The notes under the pieces were generated by a model, which saw only the letters and a program-made list of their open reading frames with translations, was not told where the DNA came from and searched no databases. A DNA stretch of 64,000 nt from Microcystis aeruginosa FD4 (GTDB lineage: Bacteria > Cyanobacteriota > Cyanobacteriia > Cyanobacteriales > Microcystaceae), in NCBI RefSeq assembly GCF_009792235.1, contig NZ_CP046973.1:3410001-3474000 (forward strand). Direction: 5' to 3'. The translations under genes and the position numbers were made by a program. Below are positions 1 to 8,872 of the stretch, in pieces (the stretch's first letter is position 1; each line of letters begins with the position of its first letter).

Positions 1-288
1 CTTACTCTTTTGGGAGTCGTCCTCCTAATTCTCATCGCTTGGCCAATCTATAATTTTGCCCCTCTAGCGGCTGCCGTGGCCGCCTATCTCCCCCAATGGC
101 GGCTTTTAGGTTTAGTCATCGCTGCGATCGCTCTCCTCTTAAGTCACCTGTTTTTACAGGTTCCTCTGAGTGTTCTGGGGGTTTTAGCCACGAAGGAAAG
201 TGACTGGACAGCCACCGAAGCTTTAGTTATTGAGCGCATTCCTGATTTATTTACCATTTTTGGTCTAAAAGTTAATAAAATTATCTAG
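1..288 (+). CDS. C-terminal part of a membrane protein (5' end outside window)
   Basis: The reading frame is open from the first base of the window and ends in TAG at 286-288, so only the last 95 residues are present. They hold two hydrophobic stretches, likely membrane helices, around residues 3-32 and 33-62. A short polar tail ending LKVNKII follows. No catalytic motif is visible, so I cannot name the family. A MITE sits directly behind the gene, and the stop codon overlaps its TATCTA target duplication, so the insertion left the protein end unchanged. The alternative that the gene begins inside the window at the TTG at 10 is possible but less likely. Confidence 0.6.
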   Translation, partial: LTLLGVVLLILIAWPIYNFAPLAAAVAAYLPQWRLLGLVIAAIALLLSHLFLQVPLSVLGVLATKESDWTATEALVIERIPDLFTIFGLKVNKII

Positions 289-499
289 GGTTTGCTGAAA
301 AAGTACGGGCGAAGCATTCGGATAGAAAATCTACGGTTTCACCGATAGGTTATTGCCCGAATGCTTCGCCCCTACAGGACGCGGGCCGATGAAGATGCAA
401 GGTTTTGAACCACGATTCTCTCAAAATCTTGCACCTGTTTCGCGAGAAAAGCCCCAAAACCCTTACTTTGCATACATTTCACATTTATTCAGCCAGCCC
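288..499 (+). mobile_element. MITE, family A copy 1 (212 bp), TATCTA target duplication
   Basis: The left end GGGTTTGCTGAAAAAG and the right end CAGCCAGCCC are imperfect inverted repeats. TATCTA is duplicated at 282-287 and 500-505. The interior contains a long inverted repeat around GGGCGAAGCATTCGG, and there is no ORF. The same element, inverted, lies at 54790-55002, and a sister family with the same ends occurs three more times in the window. It is non-autonomous; no matching transposase is present here. Confidence 0.85.
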
Positions 500-534
500 T
501 ATCTAGATTAGCCAAAATGCAGACAATTGGTGGG

Positions 535-1287
535 CTAGGAATGCAGTATTGAGCGCCCGTTTAAGGGTTGAATGTTTCTAGCATTACGGGGGAAAATCTC
601 GGCGAATTTTTGCAGTTGTTGGGGAGAAATTTTGATCGCATTTTGCCAGACTAACCAGAGAACATCCTCGCTACACCGGAGGAGTGGACAAAGACCCCCG
701 ATATTCATAAAAACCGCTATTTTCTGGCAGTAAAAGCCCGGCATTGACCCAAGTATCGGGGATGATCATTTCAGGAGAAGGTTCTTGGGGCAAATAATCC
801 CAAATGGTTTGTAAATAGGGATTATTTGCCCCAATGTCGGCTAAGATGCCCACAACTGCTAAATTTCCCCTCTCATTCCCATGCACTAAATGAATTTCTA
901 GAGGGAAAGACTGACCTTTAATCTGATGTTCGCCCTCGGTGATGAAAATGGAACTGCAATAAATCCCAGTTTTCGCCGTGAAAACTCATGTTTCCACCTT
1001 TTTCGGTCTGAACCAAGATTGTATGACCGTTATGGCGAATTTTTAGGGGGTACAGGACGATAATTAAAGGTGGGTTGGTATAGCTCTTTTTCAGTCACTA
1101 TACTCAGATCGATCGGTGTTTGTTGCTTTCCCGTGGTGCAGAGGCGATAATTCGTTGATAATTCGCCCCAATGGTCAATATTTTGATAATTCCAAGTAAA
1201 TTCTGGATTAATAGCCCCAAAAAGAGCATGAGAGCCAATAAATTGCAGTAATTCTCGTCTATACATGGTATTAAATTCAGCAATCAT
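535..1287 (-). pseudogene. alpha-carbonic anhydrase, broken by frameshifts
   Basis: Three frames must be joined to read one alpha-carbonic anhydrase. The start is WNYQNIDHWGEL and QTPIDL. The middle has NGHTI, then LLQFHFHH with the histidine pair of the zinc site, then LEIHLVHGNERG-like sequence. The end is YRGSLSTPPVCSEDVLW and NARNIQPLNGR. Frame changes occur near 925, near 1030 and between STPPV and CSEDV near 673. A working enzyme would interconvert CO2 and bicarbonate, usually in the periplasm. No clear signal peptide precedes the remaining N-terminus, so the 5' end may also be lost. Clustered sequencing errors are an alternative, but three separate breaks favour a true pseudogene. Confidence 0.75.
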
Positions 1288-1294
1288 CGGATAA

Positions 1295-2026
1295 TTAGCA
1301 ATTTTCTTGGGGATTTATGCCCAATTCCCGCAGTTTAGCCGCTAATTTTGCGGCTTTCTGTCTTTCCTGTTGGACTTGATTTTCTGCTTCTACAGCCCGA
1401 TTTTCTGCCTGTTGTGCCGCTTCTGCGGGAGTGGGTACTAATTCCCCTTCGGGGGTAAAATAGCGCAATTTATTGGCAGATAAACCCAAATATAAGCCTA
1501 ATTGTTGACTCCAGAGCCATCCCTGGGCATTGGGGGCAATCGGTTGATATTGACCGCTAATTAGGGTAAATCCTTCAAATTCTAAGCTTTCTGGGTCAAA
1601 CCAAAAATAATCGGGAGTGCGAAATATATCTTGATAAATTTGTTTTTTCTCCTCTCGGTCAACTTTGGCGGTACTATCGGAGAGAATTTCGATAATTAAA
1701 TTGGGATATTTGCCCTCTTCTCGCCAAATTACCCAACTTCTGCGGTTAGGATTGGGATTTGTCCCCAAAACGACGAAAAAATCGGGACCACGGAAGAATT
1801 CTGACTTTTTCTGGTGGGGACTGTAATAAATGGTTAAATTGCCGGCGGCAAAATAATCTTCTCGCTCGCGCCACCACCATTCTAAACACTGAATTAATAA
1901 AATAATTTGTTGTAGATGTAGGTTGCTTTCCAAGGGTGGTTCATCACTCCAAAATTCGCCTTCTGGGAAGATTATCTCAGGGTTGACATGAGACTCGACT
2001 AGGGGTAAGCTTTGAGCGATAGTCAT
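1295..2026 (-). CDS. Uma2 family (DUF820) putative endonuclease
   Basis: This 243-residue protein has the Uma2/DUF820 fold, a PD-(D/E)XK-type nuclease family greatly expanded in cyanobacteria. Visible landmarks are GPDFFVVLG, the core PNLIIEILSDSTAKVDREEKKQIY and the final strand TPDYFWFDPESLEFEGF. The segment from about residue 205 on is an Ala/Gln/Glu-rich helical, probably coiled-coil tail (AAQQAENRAVEAENQVQQ) ending in the ELGINP motif common in this family. Physiological role is unknown; the family is often found near mobile DNA. It starts with ATG at 2026 and stands alone, with the carbonic anhydrase relic directly downstream. Confidence 0.88.
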   Translation of the reverse strand: MTIAQSLPLVESHVNPEIIFPEGEFWSDEPPLESNLHLQQIILLIQCLEWWWREREDYFAAGNLTIYYSPHQKKSEFFRGPDFFVVLGTNPNPNRRSWVIWREEGKYPNLIIEILSDSTAKVDREEKKQIYQDIFRTPDYFWFDPESLEFEGFTLISGQYQPIAPNAQGWLWSQQLGLYLGLSANKLRYFTPEGELVPTPAEAAQQAENRAVEAENQVQQERQKAAKLAAKLRELGINPQENC

Positions 2027-2207
2027 GGTTTTCCAACAGAGATAGGTTGATAATTAATTATAAACTAAATTTGTTACAGCAGTTAGTAATCAGTCCTCAG
2101 CCCTTAGCTATTTCACTGTAGATTTATCAATGTTTTAACCTTGCGAATCAGTGCTATCTTTGGGAAGTTGTTGATATTTTTTTGTATTCGATTTGACTAA
2201 ACTAGAC

Positions 2208-3476
2208 CTACCTTTTCTCTAAGATTAGTAAATATTCGGATTTCATGCCATCAGGATTTTTATTCTTGCGAGATTTGAATAATTGTCTGGTTTTAATTCT
2301 ATCCTCAAAGACGGTATTAAAAATAAAGCCATTTTCCTGAAAATATTCTCTTAATATTCGCCAAGTTTCTACTTCCACTCCATCCACTTTCGGATTACCC
2401 ACAAAAATGCAAGCTTTCCCAGCTTGTTTTAATTTTATGGTGGCATTTTCTAAAGCGTTGATAGTATGACAAAAGTAGGAATCGAGTATTTTATGTAAAT
2501 TCTCTTTCTCTAAACTCGCTCTCACTTGATTTAAGGTTTCGGTTTCGATTAATCTGGTAGCCTGTCGGTAGGGAATTTCTAGCTTAGAGATTTTTTGCAC
2601 TTCTTTTTCTGTATATCCTAACCAATATAAATCTAGTTTTGCTGTTCTGATATATTCCTGTGCTTGCAGATAGGGAGGTGAACTAATTAAACAATCTAAC
2701 TCTAGATTTTGATCGATCTCAAAAGTGGCACTATCTACTCCTCCATAAAAAAGCACTTGATTATAATTATGCCAAGTGACGGCAATATATTGATTAACGC
2801 TGGTTAAAGTTTCAAAACTCATCTCTTTAATCGTTCGTTTTAATTCCTCTTGCCAATCTCTTTGTAATAGTTCCTGTATATCTGATTTTTTGTATTTCGA
2901 TTGAAATAATTTAGGTTTGGTATGTTCTGCATAGGAAAACTGCTTACTAACTTTCACTAAAACCGCTTGAATGATCTGGGAATACAAATCAGGTTCTAGA
3001 CTTTTTTGCCCTGCCCAAAGTTGCTGTAAAACTGCTAAAATTTCCTCTGGATACCAATAGTTTAAATTTGACCACTGAGGGATAAATTTATCCTCGTTGG
3101 CAAAAACTTCTAAGATTTTTTTATCTAACTCCGAGTAACTCAATGGTTCTTGGTGTTCTGTAATCTTAATCGGTATAATATGGTTTAAAAGATAATTCAG
3201 GTCAGTTAAAACTGCATTTCTTTGACAAAGTTTAGCCTCTAACCCCACCGTACCAGAACCGGCAAAAGGATCGATAATCCAATCATCCTTTTTAGTGTAG
3301 TTATCAAGACAAAATCTAACTACTTGGGGAATAAATTTGGCAGGATAATAATAGATGCCGTGGGTTAGATAACTGGTGCTGGTGATTTCTGGTACTAAAT
3401 CTCGAAAGGAAACTAATCGCGGGGTTCCCCGATTAAATTCTTCTAAATTATTAGAATCGAAAAGTTCTAGCTGCAT
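2208..3476 (-). CDS. DNA methyltransferase (amino-methylating, SPPY type)
   Basis: The 422-residue protein carries the AdoMet-binding motif DPFAGSGTVGLEAK at residues 69-82 and the catalytic motif SSPPY at 265-269. This pair marks N4-cytosine or N6-adenine DNA methyltransferases; SPPY is more usual for N4-cytosine enzymes. Motif I precedes motif IV by about 190 residues, room for a target-recognition region between them, as in the alpha order. The N-terminal THGIYYYPAKFIPQVV block is typical of this group. No restriction endonuclease gene is adjacent, so it may be a solitary methyltransferase or the remainder of a restriction-modification system. Recognition sequence cannot be read from the protein. 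Confidence 0.82.
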   Translation of the reverse strand: MQLELFDSNNLEEFNRGTPRLVSFRDLVPEITSTSYLTHGIYYYPAKFIPQVVRFCLDNYTKKDDWIIDPFAGSGTVGLEAKLCQRNAVLTDLNYLLNHIIPIKITEHQEPLSYSELDKKILEVFANEDKFIPQWSNLNYWYPEEILAVLQQLWAGQKSLEPDLYSQIIQAVLVKVSKQFSYAEHTKPKLFQSKYKKSDIQELLQRDWQEELKRTIKEMSFETLTSVNQYIAVTWHNYNQVLFYGGVDSATFEIDQNLELDCLISSPPYLQAQEYIRTAKLDLYWLGYTEKEVQKISKLEIPYRQATRLIETETLNQVRASLEKENLHKILDSYFCHTINALENATIKLKQAGKACIFVGNPKVDGVEVETWRILREYFQENGFIFNTVFEDRIKTRQLFKSRKNKNPDGMKSEYLLILEKR

Positions 3477-3665
3477 GATTCGGCTATCAATTCTCCCTAG
3501 GGTAGGTCAGCCAATTAAAATAAAGATTAAAACCGTAGTTGATCAATATTCTAACTTATCGTCCCCTAACCTAACCGAGAACTCAGCTTTTTTACTTTTT
3601 AGTTTTTACTTTTTACTTAACGTGATATACTGCCAGAGGAAAAAATGACGTTTTAATTAGTCTGC

Positions 3666-4937
3666 GTGAATAGCCAATCCTCGACGATCATAGAACAGGT
3701 TAGAGTCCTTGACCCCCTGACACAAACCGATCGCATTGCCGATGTCTGGATTGAGGAGGGGGTAATTAAAGCGATCGAATCTCAGCTTCCCCCAAGAGAA
3801 AATAGTAACTATATTTCTGGTCAAAACTGTATTTTTGCTCCCGGATTAGTCGATCTCTACAGTCATTCCGGGGAACCCGGCCACGAGGACCGAGAAACCC
3901 TTGCATCTCTGATCAAAGCGGCCACGGCCGGAGGCTGCACCCGGTTGGCAATTCTCCCCAATACTCTCCCCCCTCTCGATCACCCCGCACTTATTAGCAC
4001 ATTACAGCAAAAAAGTCAAGGGTTTTTTGACTCAAAATCGACTCGTCTGCATTTTTGGGCCAGTCTCACCCTAGGAAGACAAGGGCAAAAAATGACGGAA
4101 TTAGCCGATTTAATACCTGTAGCGGTGGGGTTTACCGATAATCGCAGTCTGGAAGATTTGGGACTGTTGCGGCACTTATTGGAATACCTAAAACCCTTCG
4201 GTAAAAATATCGCCCTTTCCCCCGTAAATCAGCAATTAAAGGGTAATGGAGTCATGCGCGAGGGAGAAACCTCGATTCGCTTCGGTTTACCTGGAGATCC
4301 TGCTATTTCCGAAACCACTGCTTTAGCCACAATTTTAGAAATCGTTGGCGAAATTAATACACCTGTTCACCTAATGCGAATTTCTACCCGTCGAGGAGTG
4401 GAATTAATTCGCGAGGCAAAAATGCGGGGATTGCCGATAACCGCTAGTGTGACGTGGTTGCATCTCCTCTTAAATACAGGATCGATCGCCAGCTACCATC
4501 CCAGTTTACACCTCGCTCCACCCTTGGGCAACGAAAGCGATCGCAAGGCGTTAATTGCGGCAATTAAGGAGGGAATTATCGATGCAATCGCGATCGATCA
4601 TCGTCCCTATACCTACGAAGAAAAAACCGTCTCTTTTGCAGAAGCACCCCCCGGCGCGATCGGGTTAGAATTAGCTTTACCGCTACTCTGGGAAAAATTA
4701 GTAATAACCGGGCAATTATCAGCTTTACAATTGTGGCAAGCGCTTAGTCTCAATCCCTGTCATTGTTTACAACAAAAACCAGCATCGCTCAACCCCAGTA
4801 ATCGCGCAGAAGCAATTCTTTTTCATCCCCAAGCAAGCTGGAAAGTAACGGCAAATAATCTTCACTCCCTCAGTCATAATACTTTCTGGTTAAATCAAAC
4901 AATTACGGGAAAAGTGTTAGAAATGTGGAATTTTTAA
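3666..4937 (+). CDS. pyrC: dihydroorotase-like protein with a degenerate metal site
   Basis: The 423-residue protein aligns along its length with the amidohydrolase dihydroorotase family of pyrimidine biosynthesis. It starts at GTG 3666, just after an AT-rich gap. Conserved blocks include FAPGLVDLYSHSGEPG, GVMREGETSIRFGLPG, IAIDHRPY and APPGAIGLE. The usual zinc motif DLHVHLREPG reads DLYSHSGEPG here, so one His and the Arg are missing. The later histidines are also replaced: HVST reads MRIST and the PHH block reads WLH. Only the final Asp (AIDHRP) remains clear. By family knowledge it may be a non-catalytic dihydroorotase that supports aspartate transcarbamoylase, or an enzyme with an altered site. 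The symbol follows usual cyanobacterial annotation. Confidence 0.8.
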   Translation: MNSQSSTIIEQVRVLDPLTQTDRIADVWIEEGVIKAIESQLPPRENSNYISGQNCIFAPGLVDLYSHSGEPGHEDRETLASLIKAATAGGCTRLAILPNTLPPLDHPALISTLQQKSQGFFDSKSTRLHFWASLTLGRQGQKMTELADLIPVAVGFTDNRSLEDLGLLRHLLEYLKPFGKNIALSPVNQQLKGNGVMREGETSIRFGLPGDPAISETTALATILEIVGEINTPVHLMRISTRRGVELIREAKMRGLPITASVTWLHLLLNTGSIASYHPSLHLAPPLGNESDRKALIAAIKEGIIDAIAIDHRPYTYEEKTVSFAEAPPGAIGLELALPLLWEKLVITGQLSALQLWQALSLNPCHCLQQKPASLNPSNRAEAILFHPQASWKVTANNLHSLSHNTFWLNQTITGKVLEMWNF

Positions 4938-5058
4938 AGGGTGGCTAATTTCTATCTTGAGACTCTCCTAGTTTTTTGGATAATGATCAACTAGAAATCT
5001 AGAGAGATATAGAGTAATGGCATGGAAAAAGAACTGCTATCATAAAAGCGCGGTTATC

Positions 5059-5228
5059 GGGTGCATCTCATATTTGAGATTTTCTCTCACTTATGGTGAG
5101 CAGCAGAAGTTGTTCAAAGAGGGCGAATGCAATTCGCCCCTACAATAATATTATTGTGCCAATGGTAGGGGCGCACCGCGTGCGCCCAAAATGTCATCTA
5201 GCTATTTCTCCAAAATTGAGATGCACCC
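5059..5228 (+). mobile_element. MITE (170 bp) with 8-bp target duplication
   Basis: Perfect 12-bp inverted ends, GGGTGCATCTCA at 5059 and TGAGATGCACCC at 5217, are bounded by the identical 8-mer CGGTTATC at 5051-5058 and 5229-5236. The interior holds short palindromes (GGGCGAATGCAATTCGCCC; GCGCACCGCGTGCGC) and no convincing gene. The flanks, joined without the element, give a short reading frame ending QIIN at about 5301, probably a gene remnant of unknown identity. The rest of the gap 4938-5355 shows nothing I recognise. Confidence 0.82.
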
Positions 5229-5355
5229 CGGTTATCTCCTTCGCACGGTGGCAGAAGCTAAAGAAATTGTCGGCTCTTCGGGAATTGTTATGCAAATAAT
5301 TAACTAAAAATAAAATTCGATGAGATTGCCTACGCCTAAAAGTAGCTGAAATCCA

Positions 5356-6312
5356 GGTAATGATTCGGTAGTAGTGCCGTAGCTCTCTTGCTTACCTGGT
5401 ATGAATTGTGTAAAATATTTATTAATAAAAATAATTGGAACCCGCTCAGTCTTTAAACCTCTAGCTTGCTCATGACTTTTCTGATAAATATCTTTTTCTG
5501 GCTCCTGTCTGGCTTACTCAAATATCAGTCTAGCACCGAACAAAATCCCCCCCTAGTTCACCTCTATTCCCCTGTCAAGCGTTGTGGTTCTCACCATAGG
5601 ATCAAGAATGGTTCTATTCATAAGGGAAAACCCAAACGTCAATGTAAAGAATGTGGTCAACCGTTTGTGATCAATCCCACTAATAAAACCGTCTCTGACG
5701 AAACTAAACAATTAATTGATAAACTCTTACTCGAACGAATTTCCTGACGAGGAATTGCTAGAGTAACAGGAGTAAGTTGGTCATGGTTACAAAATTATGT
5801 CAACAATAAACTGGCGGCTGTCCCCCGTCAAATAAAGGTTTCGGACAAACCAAAAGGTAAATTGGTTAGAGAATGTGATGAGATGTGGTCTTTTGTTTTT
5901 TCTAAGACGATAAAAGTTTATATTTGGCGGTTAATTGATAGAAAGACAAGAGAAATTATTGGTTGCTATGCGCGGAGATAGGAGTCGTCAATCAGCCAAA
6001 AAACTTTGGGGCTAGTTTACCAGGTGTTTACCGACAATGCGCGGTTGCTTACACAGACTTTTGGGATTACTATAAGACAGTAATTCCCAGTAAACGTCAT
6101 CGACCGGTCGGAAAAAAAACTGGTCAAACTAATCCTATTGAAAGATTAAATAATACCTTTCGACAAAGGATTTCTCGGCTGGTGAGAGAGAGTCTATCTT
6201 TCTCTAAAAAAATGGAGAATCACGTTGGGGAGTCCTTTGGTATTTTATCCATGACTACAATGCACAGCAAAGCAAAGGATTAAGCCGCCATCACTACTAC
6301 CGAATCACCACC
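5356..6312 (+). mobile_element. IS1-family insertion sequence (degenerate)
   Basis: Inverted ends GGTAATGATTCGGTAGTAGTG (5356-5376) and its near mirror (6292-6312; GGTGGTGATTCGG when read inwards) match at 19 of 21 positions. The leading GGT is typical of IS1 elements. The element is 957 bp and encloses the broken transposase. No exact target duplication is visible, so it may have moved with deletion or its flanks have drifted. Its right end lies in the 3' part of the TPR-CHAT gene. Confidence 0.8.
5466..6283 (+). pseudogene. IS1-family transposase, inactivated by a stop and a frameshift
   Basis: Three pieces join into one IS1-type transposase. The N-terminal zinc-ribbon segment runs from CGSHHRIKNG to CKECGQPF. 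Next comes GIARVTGVSWSWLQNYV after an in-frame TGA near 5746. The catalytic part follows, with CDEMWSFV, WRLIDRKTREIIGCY and, after a frame change near 5970, QTNPIERLNNTFRQRISRLVR. The DDE-type acidic residues (DEMW, IDRKT, E of IERLNN) can still be seen. No functional enzyme can be made without readthrough and frameshifting. IS1 elements use programmed -1 frameshifting, but that would not cure the internal TGA. Confidence 0.85.
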
Positions 6313-8254
6313 GAGAAATTGTCCATCTTTTAGGGGTAAACAATGAAGGGGAATAATATGTAAAAACCAATGGGGAATGAGAGCAAGATTTAGGAATCAG
6401 TTCTAAAAGTTCATCAATGGGGAGAATTTCTGATAGTTGATTTAAACAATCATTAAGATTATTGATCCACGCAGTTTTATTGTTTTCATAAGCTTCACGA
6501 TAATCTTTAATAAAATCAATCAATTTTTCTCGATCTTCTGCTGATGATTGCCAAACCTTTAATACTTGGGAAGTTACTATAAACGCCATAATTCTATCCC
6601 CTGAAATATACCATTCTAAAATGGCAGTTTGTTGATCAATTAAGAATTGAATTTCACTTAAGGGAATATTTTTAAACTTTTGATTTAAGCTAAAAGTGGA
6701 ATCTATGGTGGTTATTTCACGGTCAATGAATTGATTTAATTTTTGTTTTAATTGATTGAGGTGAGTATAGTCATTTAAGATGGGTTGTCTTTGTTGCCCT
6801 AGGGTTAAAGTTACTCCCCGATTGCGGGTTTGTTCTTGGATGGCTAACTGTTGTTCTTCCCCAATAATGGCACGGCGGAGGCGATCTAATTCGGTAATAA
6901 TCGTTTGGGGGATATTCTCTTTAGGATAGATATCTCGATTGGTTAGCAATTGAACTAGATAGCGGGTTTTGCTGCGTTCAACATATTCTAAGGCGCGATC
7001 TTTTTGATTGAGGTTGAGATAGGATTGAACTATGCCATGATAAACATCCATTGCATCGGAGAGGATTTCCTGTTGTCGTTGGGGGTTTAAAGCTTCGAGT
7101 CGGATATTTTCTACTGCTTCGATGGCTAAATTGTAGCCTTTGATGGCGGTTTCCCAGTCTTCGATCAGGTTAGCAGTATTTCCTAAGTTTCGTCCTGTTC
7201 TTAAACAGTCTGTCGGGAAAGCCGTCGGGGTATATACTTCTAATGACTGGTTATAAGCAGTGATCGCTAACTCTAGATTATCAGCCCTTTTCCCTCTGAT
7301 GCGATCTCGATAAGCTAATCCCAGATTATTTTGTGTACCTGCCCAATCTTCAGGAAAGGAATCACGGGTATATATTTCTAAAGATAGGTTATGAGCTGCA
7401 ATAGCTAACTCTAGATTATCAGCCCGTTCCTCTCTGATGCGATATAGATAAGCATTCCCCAGATTATTTTGTGTCCTTGCCCATTCATAAGGAAAGGCTT
7501 CACGGGTATATACTTCTAATGACAGGTTATATAGCGGTATTCGCTTGAGTGAGATACAGACCATCGTCTTGCCTAGACTGACTTATAGCTGGTTGCAGTA
7601 TACCTCATTCGACTGCATACCGCTATATGCTCTTTCCCCAAGAATGCGAATACAATAAGCATTCCCCAGACTATTCTGTGTGTTTGCCCACTGTTTAGGA
7701 AAAGCTTGGCGAGTATATACTTCTAACAGAGTTTGGTAGCCTGTAATGGCAATTTCCAGATTATTAGCTCGACTTCCCAAAGGAAACTCTGAAATATCAA
7801 GACATAAATTATGAATTATCTCGGCAATAATTGCCACTTTTTCAACGTTACCTTGAGAAAATACATTTCTAGCGTATTCTTGCAACAGTTGGGCAAAAGT
7901 ATTATCTAACAGATGTTGACGGCGTTGTAGGATAAGATAAACCACCGTAGGATTACTGTTACTGTCAATTTCTGCTTGTAATACTTCTAATAAAAACCCC
8001 TGATATTCCGACCTATTGATCGCTTGAGAGTTGAGAAACTGCCCCAACTGTTGCGCTATATTCCGTAACCAGGCGGCGGGATTATTATTTCCTTGTTGTT
8101 CTAACCCTGTTGCATAGTTTTCCATCACCCGCAAAAATTCGGGGTCAATCAATTCCTGATTTGCTTGTAGAATATTATTGAGTTCCTCATCATCAGTACA
8201 AGCGAGCAACTGTTGAATTAAATTAACATAAGCTTGGGCGCGTTGTTCATCCAT
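6313..8254 (-). pseudogene. TPR-CHAT protein, cut by an IS1 relic and a small palindromic insert
   Basis: The true start is ATG 8254 (MDEQRAQAYV). After about 150 helical residues come 46-residue repeats of the form DNLELAIAAxNLSLEVYTR...AFPxxWARTQNNLGNAY, which are paired TPR units. A linker (ERSKTRYLVQLL) and the first half of a CHAT caspase-like domain (AILEWYISGDRIMAFIVT) follow. A roughly 95-bp palindromic element interrupts the repeats at 7530-7627. Near 6395 the frame shifts: the continuation LALIPHWFLHIIPLHCLPL is only readable in the next frame. The gene ends at the IS1 boundary, so the catalytic Cys region is gone. CHAT proteins are proteases used in signalling or cell-death defence; this copy should be dead. 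Confidence 0.8.
7530..7627 (-). mobile_element. small palindrome-ended insert inside the TPR gene
   Basis: The ends TATAGCGGTAT and ATACCGCTATA are perfect mirrors, with weaker mirror pairing further in (CTTGAGTGAG against CTCATTCGA). Removing it restores GERA-YNLSLEVYTR in frame, although nine residues of the expected repeat (DNLELAIAA) would still be missing. It looks like a very short MITE; no second copy is visible in the window. Confidence 0.6.
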
Positions 8255-8410
8255 TGTCTGAACGGTGATTGATGTAATTATGTGATGGACTGTGATTTTT
8301 TTTGAGAGAACGACCCGATCATAATAATAAATACTCATGATTGTCTAAAGACAATCTAAGGATAGTCGATAATTCAATCATTCTCAATCATAGTTTAGAC
8401 GGTATTGCAA

Positions 8411-8692
8411 TTAAGGATTACCCGAAATAACAAACCTACCCACTGCCACTAAAAACCCTCCTACCGCCGTAATTAAAATACCAATTAATGTCCAAATTTG
8501 AGCCTGTTGTGAACTTTTAATCGCATTAACATCTTGCTTCAGGTTATCGATTTCCACCTTTAATACCTGTCTTTCCCCCTTAGCTTCTGTTAACTCAATT
8601 TTGATGTCTGTAACATCTTTTTGTAAATTCTCTAATTTGTGATTAATTTGAGCTAAAATTTCTCCTAGGTTTTGTTCAATTATCACCGACAT
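8411..8692 (-). CDS. small coiled-coil protein with one C-terminal membrane helix
   Basis: This is 93 residues. Residues 5-62 form a heptad-rich helix (ILAQINHKLENLQKDVTDIKIELTEAK, then VEIDNLKQDVNAIKSS). One hydrophobic segment, WTLIGILITAVGGFLVAVGRFVI, follows at 67-89. The shape suggests a tail-anchored coiled-coil protein. Similar small proteins are common in cyanobacteria but have no known function. It lies alone between the TPR-CHAT relic and glgP, with gaps of about 70 and 180 bases that hold nothing recognisable. Confidence 0.7.
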   Translation of the reverse strand: MSVIIEQNLGEILAQINHKLENLQKDVTDIKIELTEAKGERQVLKVEIDNLKQDVNAIKSSQQAQIWTLIGILITAVGGFLVAVGRFVISGNP

Positions 8693-8872
8693 TTCTATTT
8701 TTACTCATAATCAAAAAGCTCCCCGCATCATTCACCCTAAAACTCAAAATTGTTGAGCCAGTTTTTGGATAGCAAAGAATAATAAATTTTATCGTTTTCA
8801 CAAGGCATTTTTGGGGCGACGGTTCCAGAATTCGGGCTAGTCAAAGACTAAACCCGAACTTGACCGAGTTTT

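Noticed and set aside
5093..5299. 68-codon plus-strand frame
   Set aside because: Most of it lies inside the 170-bp MITE and reads its palindromes; it ends in a gene remnant.
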